From the NCBI GenBank assembly GCA_014843695.1, contig CM026394.1, positions 35,605,936-35,669,935 of the forward strand: a DNA stretch of 64,000 bases, read 5' to 3'. Below the pieces are notes generated by a model. It was not told where the DNA came from and ran no database searches. It saw only the letters and a program-made list of their open reading frames with translations. This document shows, piece by piece, positions 62,901-63,985 of the stretch (position 1 is its first letter; each line of letters begins with the position of its first letter). The position numbers and the translations under genes are program-made. This DNA is from Archivesica marissinica (lineage: Eukaryota; Mollusca; Bivalvia; Venerida; Vesicomyidae).

Positions 62901-63356
62901 CCAATACAATATGCTTAGAACAAATACAATATACAAAATACAAGATGCTTACAACAAATACAATATACACCAATACAAGATGCTTACAACAAATACAATA
63001 TACAGTATTGATACAATTTATTCCTATATTTCTTTGGAAAGCATGAAATAAAATTCCATTTTGATATCAAAAATTTCATATTAAGTTGCGAACACTGTTA
63101 TTATCTCCTGTACTAAAGTATGCTCTGGTATTCTAGATATGTACCAAGGATGACACATGTTTCTGTTACGCCGGCTGGGGATCAGAAGACTGCACGTTAA
63201 AACTCAACTCCTCCCATCCACTGCTCTCTGTTGATATGTTGAAAATCACAACGACAACTACCATAGCAACGACCTTGGAAACGATCAAGGTTATTCCTTG
63301 GCACAGTACAGTTGCACCAGGATCAACAGAATTATCGTCTGCTGCAGTGGTACAAG
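15142..63356 (+). CDS. Partial ADAM11/22/23-type disintegrin-metalloprotease gene, predicted protease-dead (17 exons)
   Basis: Seventeen exons join in one frame to about 637 residues; all introns are GT-AG and exon phases match throughout. Domains by fragment residue: propeptide end 1-97 (NCYYHG at 4-9, KCG near 68); reprolysin metalloprotease about 105-310; disintegrin about 317-400 (CGNKHVERGEECDCG start, CDVPEFC); cysteine-rich about 400-540 (QCQHIWGK, CFERFN, HCGKDD); EGF-like about 552-583 (CSGNGICTKDDTCFCYAGWG); Thr-rich stalk about 597-606. The zinc motif reads HMIGHNLGIKHD, so catalytic Glu is Met. Known for the family: type I membrane proteins; vertebrate ADAM11/22/23 are inactive neuronal adhesion and LGI receptors, and this domain order with an EGF module fits them best. 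Missing: signal peptide and early propeptide (upstream), transmembrane and tail (downstream). N-glycosylation sequons: NET, NLT, NDT, NSS. Paralogue assignment within the subfamily is uncertain. Confidence 0.95.
15225..15868. other. Intron sequence, poly-G run only
   Basis: Intron after exon a. An 18-base G run lies at 15305. Nothing else recognised. Confidence 0.55.
15869..16085. repeat. Minisatellite, 22-bp unit then a 33-bp variant
   Basis: Seven copies of gaggtggctgtcttgtctta plus gg are followed by longer copies with ggtggatgttgttgtgagtg. Confidence 0.9.
16086..16708. other. Intron sequence, nothing recognised
   Basis: AT-rich; a 61-codon ORF has no domain features. Confidence 0.5.
16709..16958. 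mobile_element. TTAA-type MITE, diverged, with hairpin cassette
   Basis: Starts taaccctttcactgcc (left TTAA decayed to TATAA) and ends cgctgaaagagttaa. Inside is catagatcctgatcagacg / cggctgatctggatctat, the same cassette as families 1 and 3. Confidence 0.7.
17027..17549. mobile_element. Long-hairpin TTAA MITE with amplified arm
   Basis: TTAA 17027-17030, inner end ccttcagcatgctgtaggcg; right inner end cgcctacagcatgctaaagg, TTAA 17546-17549. The left arm (17031-17138) is complementary to the last arm unit. The right arm has been copied five times (see next entry). TTAA duplication and CCTT ends point to piggyBac-type transposition (inference). Confidence 0.88.
17139..17513. repeat. 75-bp unit, 5 identical copies inside the hairpin arm
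   Basis: gggacgatttgaatgaaatg starts at 17139, 17214, 17289, 17364 and 17439. The units appear identical by eye, implying very recent amplification (or an assembly artefact). Confidence 0.95.
17723..18005 (-). repeat. Thr-tRNA-derived SINE (family C), full length
   Basis: On the minus strand: box A tagtccagtggtaacatgct, anticodon arm ctggactggtaatccag (anticodon GGT), box B ggttcgatccc, and a tail ending aaataaacgtaaaacacaca. Confidence 0.9.
18285..19130 (+). repeat. SINE family F with an internal minisatellite expansion
   Basis: Head tagcgcattagtagtacgct and cttctcaccaatgcaaccag at the left; tail ccaacaagagtgataatata and ttgtaaaataaataaagttt at the right. Between them the short SINE segment tctccgggtactccggtttc (as at 57765) has become a 24-bp array. 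Confidence 0.9.
18390..19022. repeat. Minisatellite, 24-bp unit, about 26 copies, born inside a SINE
   Basis: Unit tttcctccctctgggtactc plus ctgt. 24 is a multiple of 3 and the unit lacks stops in several frames, so ORFs of up to 235 codons appear on both strands; these are artefacts. Confidence 0.95.
19131..19489. other. Intron sequence, nothing recognised
   Basis: AT-rich, no repeat or exon seen. Confidence 0.5.
19490..19810. repeat. Minisatellite, 18-bp unit, about 17 copies
   Basis: catcctgcagcacagtgt/gtgg units; each carries a PstI-like ctgcag palindrome. All ORFs here are repeat artefacts. Confidence 0.95.
19868..20590. repeat. Minisatellite, 30-bp unit, about 23 copies, with 60-bp alternation
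   Basis: Unit attccatacaaagttggaat plus ccattactac. Through the middle the units alternate ggaatcc and ggagccc, giving a 60-bp higher-order repeat. Open frames of up to 259 codons on both strands are artefacts. Confidence 0.95.
20591..21303. other. Intron sequence with scraps only
   Basis: A short duplication around tcggaactgtgtccgagtac lies near 20630-20670. 20950-21060 resembles degraded ends of a pogo-like MITE (gttgaacctcctataac ... ggttta). No exon. Confidence 0.5.
21304..21482. mobile_element. TTAA MITE family 3, shortened
   Basis: TTAA|cccatttaattctggatat ... aaatgaaatggg|TTAA. An internal deletion joins the first half-hairpin (agatcagccacagcgtgacg) to caaacagcatagagcctgat. Confidence 0.8.
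21496..21685. repeat. Short tandem, about 90-bp unit, 2 copies, with GGGGT microsatellite
   Basis: ggtgcacagactgatcaaat and ggggttgatgtggtcaaagc blocks repeat, separated by ggggtggggtgg runs of different length. Confidence 0.8.
21847..22099. mobile_element. TTAA MITE family 1
   Basis: TTAA 21847, ctgttgcttgctgagtaaat; right end gccgctagcatgtaaagag then TTAA at 22096-22099. Two internal hairpins, as at 30038. Confidence 0.8.
22169..22972. mobile_element. TA-flanked DNA transposon remnant, about 800 bp, non-autonomous
   Basis: TA|ccgtatttagctatgtatag ... ctatacatagctaaatacgg|TA. It has no transposase; the 61-63-codon ORFs inside are on opposite strands of the same DNA and look non-coding. TA duplication suggests the Tc1/mariner group (inference). 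Near-identical copy at 53716, others at 53028 and 54562. Confidence 0.8.
22975..24330. other. Intron sequence, nothing recognised
   Basis: G runs at 23735 and 24067. No exon-like frame with a family match. Confidence 0.5.
24331..24768. repeat. Minisatellite, 50-bp unit, 9 copies
   Basis: aattccaaggaaagatgtat starts at 24331 and recurs exactly every 50 bp to 24731. Ends about 80 bp before ADAM exon b. Confidence 0.95.
24848..24914 (+). CDS. ADAM exon b: propeptide continuation
   Basis: Acceptor tatatttcag, donor gtatgt; 67 nt, phase 2 to phase 0. Encodes GLIQLNNETYIIQPLEQGDQ then EG. The G-L-I-x-L-x-x-x-x-Y-x-I-x-P-L pattern is the standard ADAM pro-domain strand. It carries an N-x-T sequon (NET). 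It lies 9.6 kb after exon a, behind an intron full of minisatellites. Confidence 0.92.
25007..25072 (+). repeat. SINE family B head fragment
   Basis: gtggcctagttgttaatgtt and caattcacttgcccttcaca resemble the head of the full copy at 40554. Confidence 0.45.
25082..25690. repeat. Minisatellite, 23-bp unit, with 69-bp higher-order pattern
   Basis: Unit gtccctcactgacagtgcca plus tta. In 25140-25460 the last three bases run tta, tta, cca in sequence, giving a 69-bp super-unit. Confidence 0.93.
25698..25919 (+). repeat. Family C SINE, head missing
   Basis: gaccctaataaaaattaaca ... aaccagaggagactctggaa ... ataaataaacgtaaaacaca. It directly follows the 23-bp array. Confidence 0.85.
25975..26216 (-). 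repeat. tRNA-derived SINE (family D)
   Basis: On the minus strand: gtggcctagtggttaaggcg (box A), aagttcgaatctcg (box B), then cagaacaaacccc in the sense given here. A second fragment is at 10262. Confidence 0.75.
26217..26862. other. Intron sequence, nothing recognised
   Basis: A short duplication tattcatgaaatattattca lies near 26730. No exon. Confidence 0.5.
26863..26931. repeat. Tetranucleotide microsatellite (CTGT)n
   Basis: ctgtctgtctgtctgtctgt runs, interrupted once by ccacaatgt. Confidence 0.95.
26940..27640. other. Non-coding, diverged dispersed repeat
   Basis: Phrases such as ggccgatgttgatgaaactt and cttggtgactag (twice near 27230) suggest an old repeat related to 11740-12375. No gene. 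Confidence 0.45.
27641..29755. repeat. Minisatellite, 11-bp unit, 2.1 kb, with 158-bp higher-order repeat
   Basis: Base unit agagaatacat with 11-bp (agactacatag) and 13-bp (agaacaaacatag) variants. The marker acgtagagaat recurs at 29001, 29159, 29317 and 29475, exactly 158 bp apart; an earlier copy at 28500 is 501 bp before. All YVFSMYSLC-type ORFs on the minus strand are artefacts. Confidence 0.95.
29802..29942 (+). CDS. ADAM exon c: end of propeptide, cysteine-switch region
   Basis: Acceptor tatgttacag, donor gtatga; 141 nt, phase 0 to 0. Encodes GDRPHIVYKATSSDVEKCGN, then DHGKWLPFNELHKGEFIRKL, then KFLNAQK. HIVYK is the usual pro-domain motif before the switch cysteine (EKCGN). No classical furin site R-x-K/R-R is seen; the nearest basic cluster is IRKLK. 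A 2.1-kb minisatellite ends about 45 bp upstream of the acceptor. Confidence 0.92.
30038..30273. mobile_element. TTAA MITE family 1, best copy
   Basis: TTAA|ccctttgcctgctgagtaaa ... gccgctagcgtgcaaaggg|TTAA. Hairpin 1: acatagatcccgatcagcca / tgatcatgatctatgtt. Hairpin 2: tagagcctgatcagacggca / tgccgtctgatctggctcta. Sits in the intron after exon c. Confidence 0.88.
30369..30427 (+). repeat. SINE family F 3' fragment
   Basis: gttagaacttacttcgcaat then cgttgtaaaataaataaagt, the standard tail. Confidence 0.8.
30432..31073. repeat. Minisatellite, 53/57-bp unit, about 12 copies
   Basis: gatttaatgatctatgcaac ... atgcagtactgttgacctga. The 57-bp copies carry an extra tcta. Begins just after the SINE F tail. 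Confidence 0.93.
31370..31441 (+). CDS. ADAM exon d: start of metalloprotease domain
   Basis: Acceptor tgttttcag, donor gtatgt; 72 nt, phase 0 to 0. Encodes SLNKDAVKVSTKYIKLALIL then DNSM. TKYIxLxLxxDNxM is the first strand of the reprolysin fold. A 55-bp minisatellite begins within about 20 bp of the donor. Confidence 0.92.
31455..33502. repeat. Minisatellite, 55-bp unit, about 37 copies
   Basis: tgtttgttatagaggatggc ... gttttattgcatgctcctgt. Two subfamilies: an early one (gatgg, tctctgtacggg) and a late one (gatgcc, attactgtacagg), with a block copied about 280-440 bp apart. Starts about 15 bp after the exon d donor and fills most of that intron. Confidence 0.95.
33696..33767 (+). CDS. ADAM exon e: metalloprotease domain
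   Basis: Acceptor tgtcttgcag, donor gtaagt; 72 nt, phase 0 to 0. Encodes YWSLNLTVKQVLEFAIQTAN then IVDM. It matches the reprolysin helix (V-x-x-x-x-x-x-x-N-x-V-D-x) and holds an N-L-T sequon. The donor is followed by a short TG run. Confidence 0.9.
33823..34097. mobile_element. hAT-like MITE, near complete
   Basis: Ends cagggctcattctaga and cctagaatgagcccttg are inverted copies. Body aagatacactgacccattat and aaagcactgcttctattcat match 4937 and 59520. CAGGG-type ends suggest hAT (inference). Confidence 0.75.
34098..34275 (+). repeat. SINE family B, 3' part
   Basis: gggtgtcgaattctttcatg ... cttcctccactaataatagc ... ctgttggtgtcactttaaac. Its tail runs straight into the 44-bp array. Confidence 0.85.
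34272..36580. repeat. Minisatellite, 44-bp unit, about 52 copies, built from two SINE ends
   Basis: Unit gtttaaacccattatacagt + ctgcctccgtggtcgagtgg + ttta. The first part is the SINE B tail (ctttaaaccc) and the second is the SINE A tRNA head with box A (tggtcgagtgg). Confidence 0.95.
36581..37005. other. Intron sequence before exon f
   Basis: AT-rich with a TA run at 36668. 36913-36956 carries a scrap of SINE A (cactgacttgtataccactg). Confidence 0.55.
37006..37172 (+). CDS. ADAM exon f: metalloprotease domain core
   Basis: Acceptor tgtattgcag, donor gtacgc; 167 nt, phase 0 to 2. Encodes YYKELNIRVALTYVELWNRG, NRINVSPRLRETLENFLRYQ, QEHLAGVDYHAVHLLT. Y-x-x-L-N-I-x-V-A-L-x-x-V-E-x-W and the H-x-x-x-L-L-T strand are hallmarks of the M12B fold. 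The open frame running on to a stop at 37188 is intron read-through. Confidence 0.94.
37202..37420 (-). repeat. SINE family F, diverged
   Basis: In reverse: gtccgat head at the right, ggttgcattagtgagaagcg, aacccacctgtccgatct; tail aaataaat at the left. Confidence 0.6.
37447..37673. mobile_element. TTAA MITE family 1, reverse orientation
   Basis: TTAA|ccctttccacgctagcggca ... atttactcagcaggcaaag. The right TTAA is decayed. Both hairpins present. Confidence 0.78.
37708..37953. mobile_element. TTAA MITE family 2, complete
   Basis: TTAA|ccctttcaaccccacaggcc ... ttacttggggttgaatggg|TTAA. Hairpin gatgagccggctcgtgacga / gccgtctcatcagg. Near-identical to 59208-59453. Confidence 0.88.
38236..38418. 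mobile_element. Pogo-like MITE
   Basis: Ends acagtcaaacctgtgttag and taagacaggtttgactata are inverted. The internal motif ttaagcagcca(a/t)ctgt recurs. CAGT ends with TA flanks resemble pogo/Tigger elements (inference). Confidence 0.65.
38477..38558 (+). CDS. ADAM exon g: metalloprotease domain
   Basis: Acceptor gcattacag, donor gtgagt; 82 nt, phase 2 to 0. Encodes (T)RRRFEENTVGMAIPDSVCTG then RAGGIDT. T-V-G-x-A-x-x-x-x-V-C is the conserved strand just before the zinc-binding helix. Confidence 0.92.
38826..39087 (-). repeat. tRNA-derived SINE (family A), full length
   Basis: tatttcgggttttacgcctg at the left (3' end) and ctcgaacccgtgaccatcag ... accactcgaccacggaggcg at the right (5' end). Confidence 0.9.
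39120..39220. mobile_element. Short hairpin element
   Basis: cgaataaaacatggtttgtc and gacaaaccctgttttattcg are inverted, and inner ttaacca / tggttaa pair as well; arms of about 45 bp. Confidence 0.65.
39466..39605 (+). repeat. SINE family B, 3' part
   Basis: catgtgaggaagctatccag ... gttggtgcaactttaaaccc followed by an A/C-rich tail. Confidence 0.75.
39666..40062. repeat. Minisatellite, 54-bp unit, about 7 copies
   Basis: aaaatccatattcatctctg ... gaaatactcttaatcagcca. Ends about 35 bp before ADAM exon h. Confidence 0.93.
40097..40184 (+). CDS. ADAM exon h: altered zinc-binding motif HMIGHNLGIKHD
   Basis: Acceptor attctgtag, donor gtaagt; 88 nt, phase 0 to 1. Encodes NPSYLEPQKGATILSHMIGH then NLGIKHDED. 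The motif is at 40142-40177. His codons 40142, 40154 and 40172 are the three zinc ligands. The codon at 40145-40147 is ATG (Met) where active enzymes have Glu. Glu to Met needs at least two base changes, so a single read error would not explain it. The flanking Gly-His-Asn-Leu-Gly and the Asp after the third His are intact. Confidence 0.94.
40204..40491 (+). repeat. Thr-tRNA-derived SINE (family C), full length
   Basis: ctgtagtccagtggtaacac (box A), ctggactggtaatccag (anticodon GGT), caggttcgatcccc (box B), tail gataaataaacgtaaaacac. Starts 20 bp after the exon h donor. Confidence 0.92.
40554..40848 (+). repeat. tRNA-derived SINE (family B), full length with (AAAC)n tail
   Basis: agtggccgagtgctaacggt (box A), tggttcgaatccca (box B), body gtcgaattctttcatgtgag, tail (aaac)n at 40805-40848. 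Confidence 0.92.
41028..41912. mobile_element. Pogo-like MITE carrying an internal minisatellite
   Basis: TA|cagtgaaacccctcaaaacc ... ggtttagtggggttacactg|TA, inverted ends. Between them lie degenerate repeats of the end sequence itself (41040-41330) and a regular 17-bp array. Confidence 0.75.
41570..41882. repeat. Minisatellite, 17-bp unit, about 18 copies, inside a MITE
   Basis: cccctccaaaccgaaaa / cccctccaaaccaaaaa. The unit matches the MITE end motif (cctctaaaccgnaa). GLEGFLVWR-type ORFs are artefacts. Confidence 0.92.
42189..43233. repeat. Minisatellite, 25-bp unit, about 42 copies
   Basis: tatagccgggcatacacctg plus gacat; variants gtgcat and cagg. Some copies lost 1-3 bases. Confidence 0.95.
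43234..43506 (-). other. Possible decayed coding relic (part 1)
   Basis: The minus strand is open from 43467 through the next repeat edge (start MMACLPLTEAKANPNCWCLE). It is Cys/Trp-rich but matches no family I know. Could be chance or an old pseudogene. Confidence 0.2.
43507..43783 (+). repeat. Thr-tRNA-derived SINE (family C)
   Basis: ctgtagtccagtggtaacac ... ctggactggtaatccagcag ... gataaataaacgtaaaacac. A few bases are missing before box B. Confidence 0.9.
43790..44080 (-). other. Possible decayed coding relic (part 2)
   Basis: The minus-strand frame contains MLFLALRRRDAAVIMGTGET and later IVVSAIAQPGDDDEPSDADL, with mixed composition unlike the repeats. No family recognised. The C-terminal part of the ORF is SINE sequence. 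Confidence 0.25.
44263..45278. repeat. Minisatellite, 47/39-bp unit, about 23 copies
   Basis: cagctatgactacgtgtgat + acactgtactgttgtgca, with or without cacaacat before the next cagct; the two lengths are interspersed. Confidence 0.93.
45279..45600. other. Intron sequence, AT-rich
   Basis: Nothing recognised apart from an ORF of 63 codons without domain features. Confidence 0.5.
45602..45830 (-). repeat. SINE family E, diverged, with GA-rich expansion
   Basis: gtttatacaaatttatttta ... cattcccgagggagtccc ... ctcaaactcaatacctcttc. The usual gagggagagag stretch has expanded at 45700-45742. Confidence 0.75.
46085..46205 (+). repeat. SINE family B, 3' fragment
   Basis: ggaggggcaccctgggtgtt ... 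agctgttggtttgactttaa then an A-rich tail. Confidence 0.65.
46233..46516. mobile_element. TA-flanked MITE with CCGTATAT ends
   Basis: TA|ccgtatatttccggacatag ... cgacttatggccaggtatat|acgg|TA. Inner copies of aggtcgac and gtcgacttatggatgag. TA duplication suggests a Tc1/mariner relative (inference). Confidence 0.65.
46782..46833 (+). CDS. ADAM exon i: Met-turn region
   Basis: Acceptor tgactttcag, donor gtaagt; 52 nt, phase 1 to 2. Encodes GGCQCADDFGCIMSTEVL with its split codons. C-x-C and G-C-I-M correspond to the Cys pair and the methionine turn after the zinc motif in reprolysins. Confidence 0.9.
46834..47538. other. Intron sequence, nothing recognised
   Basis: Short ORFs on both strands lack family features. 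Confidence 0.5.
47539..47795 (+). repeat. tRNA-derived SINE (family A), diverged
   Basis: ttcctccgtcgttgagtgct, cttgtataccactgtaacgt, gcctgcccaggaaaggtgtt and gtgctgatgcaggcgtaaaa match the family. Confidence 0.82.
48071..48550. repeat. Minisatellite, 39-bp unit, about 12 copies
   Basis: gtgtgtgtacagtagtaggt + ttacagtatataccctcat. Ends about 15 bp before the exon j acceptor, so the last unit may supply part of the branch-point region. Confidence 0.95.
48566..48671 (+). CDS. ADAM exon j: end of metalloprotease domain
   Basis: Acceptor tttgtttcag, donor gtttct; 106 nt, phase 2 to 0. Encodes ATPMTHSRMFSSCSMKDWDI then ALNMGIADCLNKNPQ. F-S-x-C-S-x-x-D-W and C-L-x-x-x-P are typical of the last helix of the ADAM protease domain. 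The exon is squeezed between a 39-bp array ending about 15 bp upstream and a 27-bp array starting about 13 bp downstream. Confidence 0.93.
48685..50515. repeat. Minisatellite, 27/25-bp unit, about 68 copies
   Basis: gcataattctgtatataact + gtgaaac. The 25-bp copies lack tg and dominate after 49565. A run of gcgaaac variants covers 48840-49070. Begins 13 bp after the exon j donor. ORFs of 350 to 635 codons on both strands are artefacts of stop-free units. Confidence 0.96.
50518..50690 (+). repeat. SINE family A, head missing
   Basis: tgatggtcacgggtctcatt ... ttattacggaggttggtgca ... gatgctgatgcaggtgtaaa. It directly follows the 27-bp array. Confidence 0.82.
50780..50958. mobile_element. TTAA MITE family 1, left end lost
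   Basis: catctaatcaggatctatgt ... gtctgatctggctctatgct ... gccgctagcatgcaaaggg|TTAA. Confidence 0.75.
51161..51232 (+). CDS. ADAM exon k: start of disintegrin domain
   Basis: Acceptor tattgtttcag, donor gtagct; 72 nt, phase 0 to 0. Encodes PTFPQLCGNKHVERGEECDC then GSTE. C-G-N-x-x-V-E-x-G-E-E-C-D-C-G is the disintegrin N-terminal signature. Confidence 0.95.
51600..51812 (-). repeat. tRNA-derived SINE (family H)
   Basis: On the minus strand: tggtccagtggtagagcgtc (box A), gggttcgatac (box B), 3' part ttagccgacgtaagcgatta (as printed). Second copy at 58367-58823. Confidence 0.85.
51965..52060 (+). CDS. ADAM exon l: disintegrin domain
   Basis: Acceptor aatgtttcag, donor gtaagt; 96 nt, phase 0 to 0. 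Encodes DCAKTDPCCDPYTCLLRHWA then QCRTGSCCHNCT. The C-x-x-x-x-C-C-x-x-x-x-C spacing followed by C-x-x-G-x-C-C matches the disintegrin disulfide core. Confidence 0.94.
52061..52286. other. Intron sequence, nothing recognised
   Basis: No repeat or exon features. Confidence 0.45.
52287..52688. mobile_element. Possible TA-flanked MITE
   Basis: TA|ccgtatatcccctatgttat at the left and aaaacacgg|TA at the right; ends are only weakly inverted. Holds an 11-base C run. Confidence 0.35.
52959..53625. mobile_element. TA-flanked transposon remnants, first copies of a cluster
   Basis: 52959-53027 is a short end fragment. A second copy starts at 53028 (ccgtatttagctgtgtatag) and runs to 53625, where it is cut and joined to the next block. 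Sequence follows 22169-22760 with small deletions. Confidence 0.75.
53626..54557. repeat. Duplicate of 22078-22974, including flanks
   Basis: From ccgctagcatgtaaagagtt onward it matches the end of the TTAA MITE at 22078, the 70 bp after it and the whole TA-flanked element (53716-54555). A 186-bp stretch gives the same predicted peptide in both places. Confidence 0.88.
54562..55250. mobile_element. Inverted copy of the TA-flanked element, truncated
   Basis: gcgcacgtgaaaaacgcaat ... gggacccattgtgaaaggtt ... agactatcggcaactggttt is the reverse complement of 53930-54465. Together they form a long inverted repeat around a spacer of about 100 bp. Confidence 0.85.
55251..55704. other. Intron sequence, nothing recognised
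   Basis: A duplicated phrase acagggattc lies near 55253 and 55297. No exon. Confidence 0.5.
55705..55794. repeat. Short inverted repeat (24-bp arms)
   Basis: aaacgagcgttctgattgga / tccaatcagaacgctcgttt, loop about 40 bp. Lies 80 bp before exon m. Confidence 0.75.
55878..56073 (+). CDS. ADAM exon m: disintegrin loop and start of cysteine-rich domain
   Basis: Acceptor tgctttcag, donor gtttgt; 196 nt, phase 0 to 1. Contains YMCRGKSTDCDVPEFCPGMD and later CPTLDKQCQHIWGK. CDVPEFC is the conserved end of the disintegrin loop. The loop itself is CRGKSTDCD; Ser-Thr-Asp stands where Arg-Gly-Asp stands in RGD-type members, so no RGD is present. Q-C-x-x-I-W-G-K begins the ADAM cysteine-rich domain. 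Confidence 0.95.
56285..56519 (-). repeat. SINE family E with 9-bp target-site duplication
   Basis: Flanked by tgaggaata at 56276-56284 and 56520-56528. Minus strand carries tagcgcagtggatgcacatt and gagttcgagcccc. Confidence 0.9.
56529..56868. other. Intron sequence, nothing recognised
   Basis: No repeat family or exon seen. Confidence 0.5.
56869..57024 (+). repeat. SINE family E, head missing, opposite orientation
   Basis: agctgtagccgctacaattg, cattgcctcttttctctctc, cttgtttcccaatcgagcta: complement of the copies at 5051 and 56285. Confidence 0.78.
57284..57395 (+). CDS. ADAM exon n: cysteine-rich domain
   Basis: Acceptor tatttttag, donor gtaagt; 112 nt, phase 1 to 2. Encodes DGYKAELQCFERFNPTGNFN then GHCGKDDSTGSYAKCLP. 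C-F-E-x-x-N-x-x-G-x-x-x-G-x-C-G-K is the ADAM_CR pattern. Confidence 0.93.
57461..57635 (+). repeat. tRNA-derived SINE (family G)
   Basis: agtggtctagtggttaacac (box A), ctggacttgtaatccag (anticodon TGT, Thr-like), tggtttgatcccc (box B). Single copy here. Confidence 0.7.
57640..57875 (+). repeat. SINE family F, full length
   Basis: gtccgattagcacagtggtt, gggttcgttcctcgg, tctccgggtactccggtttc, cgccaacgagagtgattaat, A/T tail. The unexpanded reference for the 18390 array. Confidence 0.9.
58190..58306 (+). CDS. ADAM exon o: cysteine-rich domain
   Basis: Acceptor tctctgcag, donor gtaaga; 117 nt, phase 2 to 2. Encodes DIQCGLLHCSGGNKMPLYGP, then DKDSSKTTFSSNGQEYECK. D-x-x-C-G-x-L-x-C is the expected continuation of the domain. 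Confidence 0.92.
58367..58823 (-). repeat. SINE family H interrupted by SINE F
   Basis: 58367-58395 and 58639-58823 are the two parts of one family H copy (taatgtcaaac ... gtatcgaacccgggaccgat ... taccactggaccacggatgc). SINE F sits between. Confidence 0.85.
58396..58626 (+). repeat. SINE family F nested in SINE H, 12-bp target-site duplication
   Basis: Duplication ttaatgtcaaac at 58384-58395 and 58627-58638. Head gtccgattagcgcagtggtt, box B gagttcgatcctcgg, tail aaataaataaagttt. It lost part of the gggtactccggtttcctccc region. Confidence 0.92.
58824..59207. other. Intron sequence, nothing recognised
   Basis: No repeat or exon features. Confidence 0.5.
59208..59453. mobile_element. TTAA MITE family 2, complete
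   Basis: TTAA|ccctttcaactccacaggcc ... ttacttggggttgaatggg|TTAA. Almost identical to 37708-37953, so recently mobile. Confidence 0.9.
59520..59817. mobile_element. hAT-like MITE, near complete
   Basis: gggatcattctagagggtga ... aatctaaaatgaaccctg; body gtcgccctagggaccctgac and aagatacactggctcattat. Confidence 0.72.
59961..60147 (-). repeat. Family C SINE, head missing
   Basis: ttttacgtttatttatcgtc ... tcctgaagagattagtcatt ... aaagtcccatctg. Confidence 0.85.
60148..60501. other. Intron sequence before exon p
   Basis: Nothing recognised. Confidence 0.5.
60502..60670 (+). CDS. ADAM exon p: end of cysteine-rich domain, start of EGF module
   Basis: Acceptor ttgttctag, donor gtgaga; 169 nt, phase 2 to 0. 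Contains LVLDGTKCGDGQVCMKQNCV (D-G-T-x-C-G-x-x-x-x-C-x-x-x-x-C, end of the ADAM_CR domain) and CPGVPDSLCSGNG, the first EGF cysteines. Confidence 0.94.
60738..61655. repeat. Minisatellite, 35-bp unit, array 1, about 26 copies
   Basis: gatgcttacaacaaatacaa + tatacaccaatacaa. Variants ccataacaaa, cctatacaa and cttagaac. ORFs here are artefacts with 35-residue periodicity. Confidence 0.95.
61656..62096. other. Spacer between two arrays of the same satellite
   Basis: AT-rich unique-looking sequence, bounded on both sides by ccaaaacaag units. Confidence 0.7.
62097..63005. repeat. Minisatellite, 35-bp unit, array 2, about 26 copies
   Basis: Same unit as array 1. The right end carries shorter copies (tatacaaaatacaagatgct). 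Ends about 130 bp before exon q. Confidence 0.95.
63137..63356 (+). CDS. ADAM exon q: EGF-like module and Thr-rich stalk
   Basis: Acceptor ggtattctag, donor gtacag; 220 nt, phase 0 to 1. Encodes ICTKDDTCFCYAGWGSEDCT (end of EGF), an NSS sequon, and then KITTTTTIATTLETIK, a Thr-rich stretch likely to be O-glycosylated. No transmembrane segment is reached before the donor, so at least one further exon lies past the window. The donor gtacag is acceptable but not ideal; another donor a few bases away cannot be excluded. Confidence 0.85.
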
Positions 63357-63579
63357 GTACAGCCGTGTTGTATTATTTGTCTATTCATTTCAAACTTGAA
63401 ATTGTCACCAAGGGATGCTACCAATGTGGTTTTGTGTAGAAATAATAGAATTCAGTCACGTCGTAATGATATCATAGGATGTTTTTCTCTTGCATCCAAA
63501 TTCCAACGGAAGGTTAAGTGTTTGAAAAAGTTGCAATTACTTCTTGTAGAAGTATTTACAACAGATTATGACCCTACCA

Positions 63580-63985
63580 GGCCCCGAGGTTATAGATCAA
63601 ATCTTAAGCTCCATATCAAACCCTGTATTGGTTCAGCTGAGAGTAAATCTCGCAATCGACCAATCAAATCGCTCGAATTTCGTTCATACAAATTTATTTT
63701 GGCTTGATTGTGAATTAATTTCCTGCAACTTATATTAATCACTCTCTAGACCTCATTCCTGATGGAATCCATCGCCATGAGGGAGAGAGAAGAGGCAATG
63801 TGGAATCATTTAAATACCTTGCCAAAGGGCACAATCGTAAGTTCGTAACGGCTACAGCTGGACATGAACTCCGGGCCTGTCACACCTTAAGTGAACATGC
63901 TAACACTGCGCTATCATGACTTCCACAATCACTATCAAGCTGAGTTTAAGGTCTGAGAAAGGTTTTATACCCTCCGACACGAGTC
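63580..63985. mobile_element. Possible inverted-repeat element split by SINE E
   Basis: cgaggttatagatcaaatc at the left and gagaaaggttttataccctc at the right resemble the ends of 14349-14472; both flanks contain the caatcaaat / gctgag wording. SINE E lies between. Confidence 0.4.
63685..63927 (-). repeat. SINE family E
   Basis: catacaaatttattttggct, cctcattcctgatggaatcc, gagggagagagaagaggcaa, box B region gacatgaactccgggcc (decayed). Confidence 0.82.
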
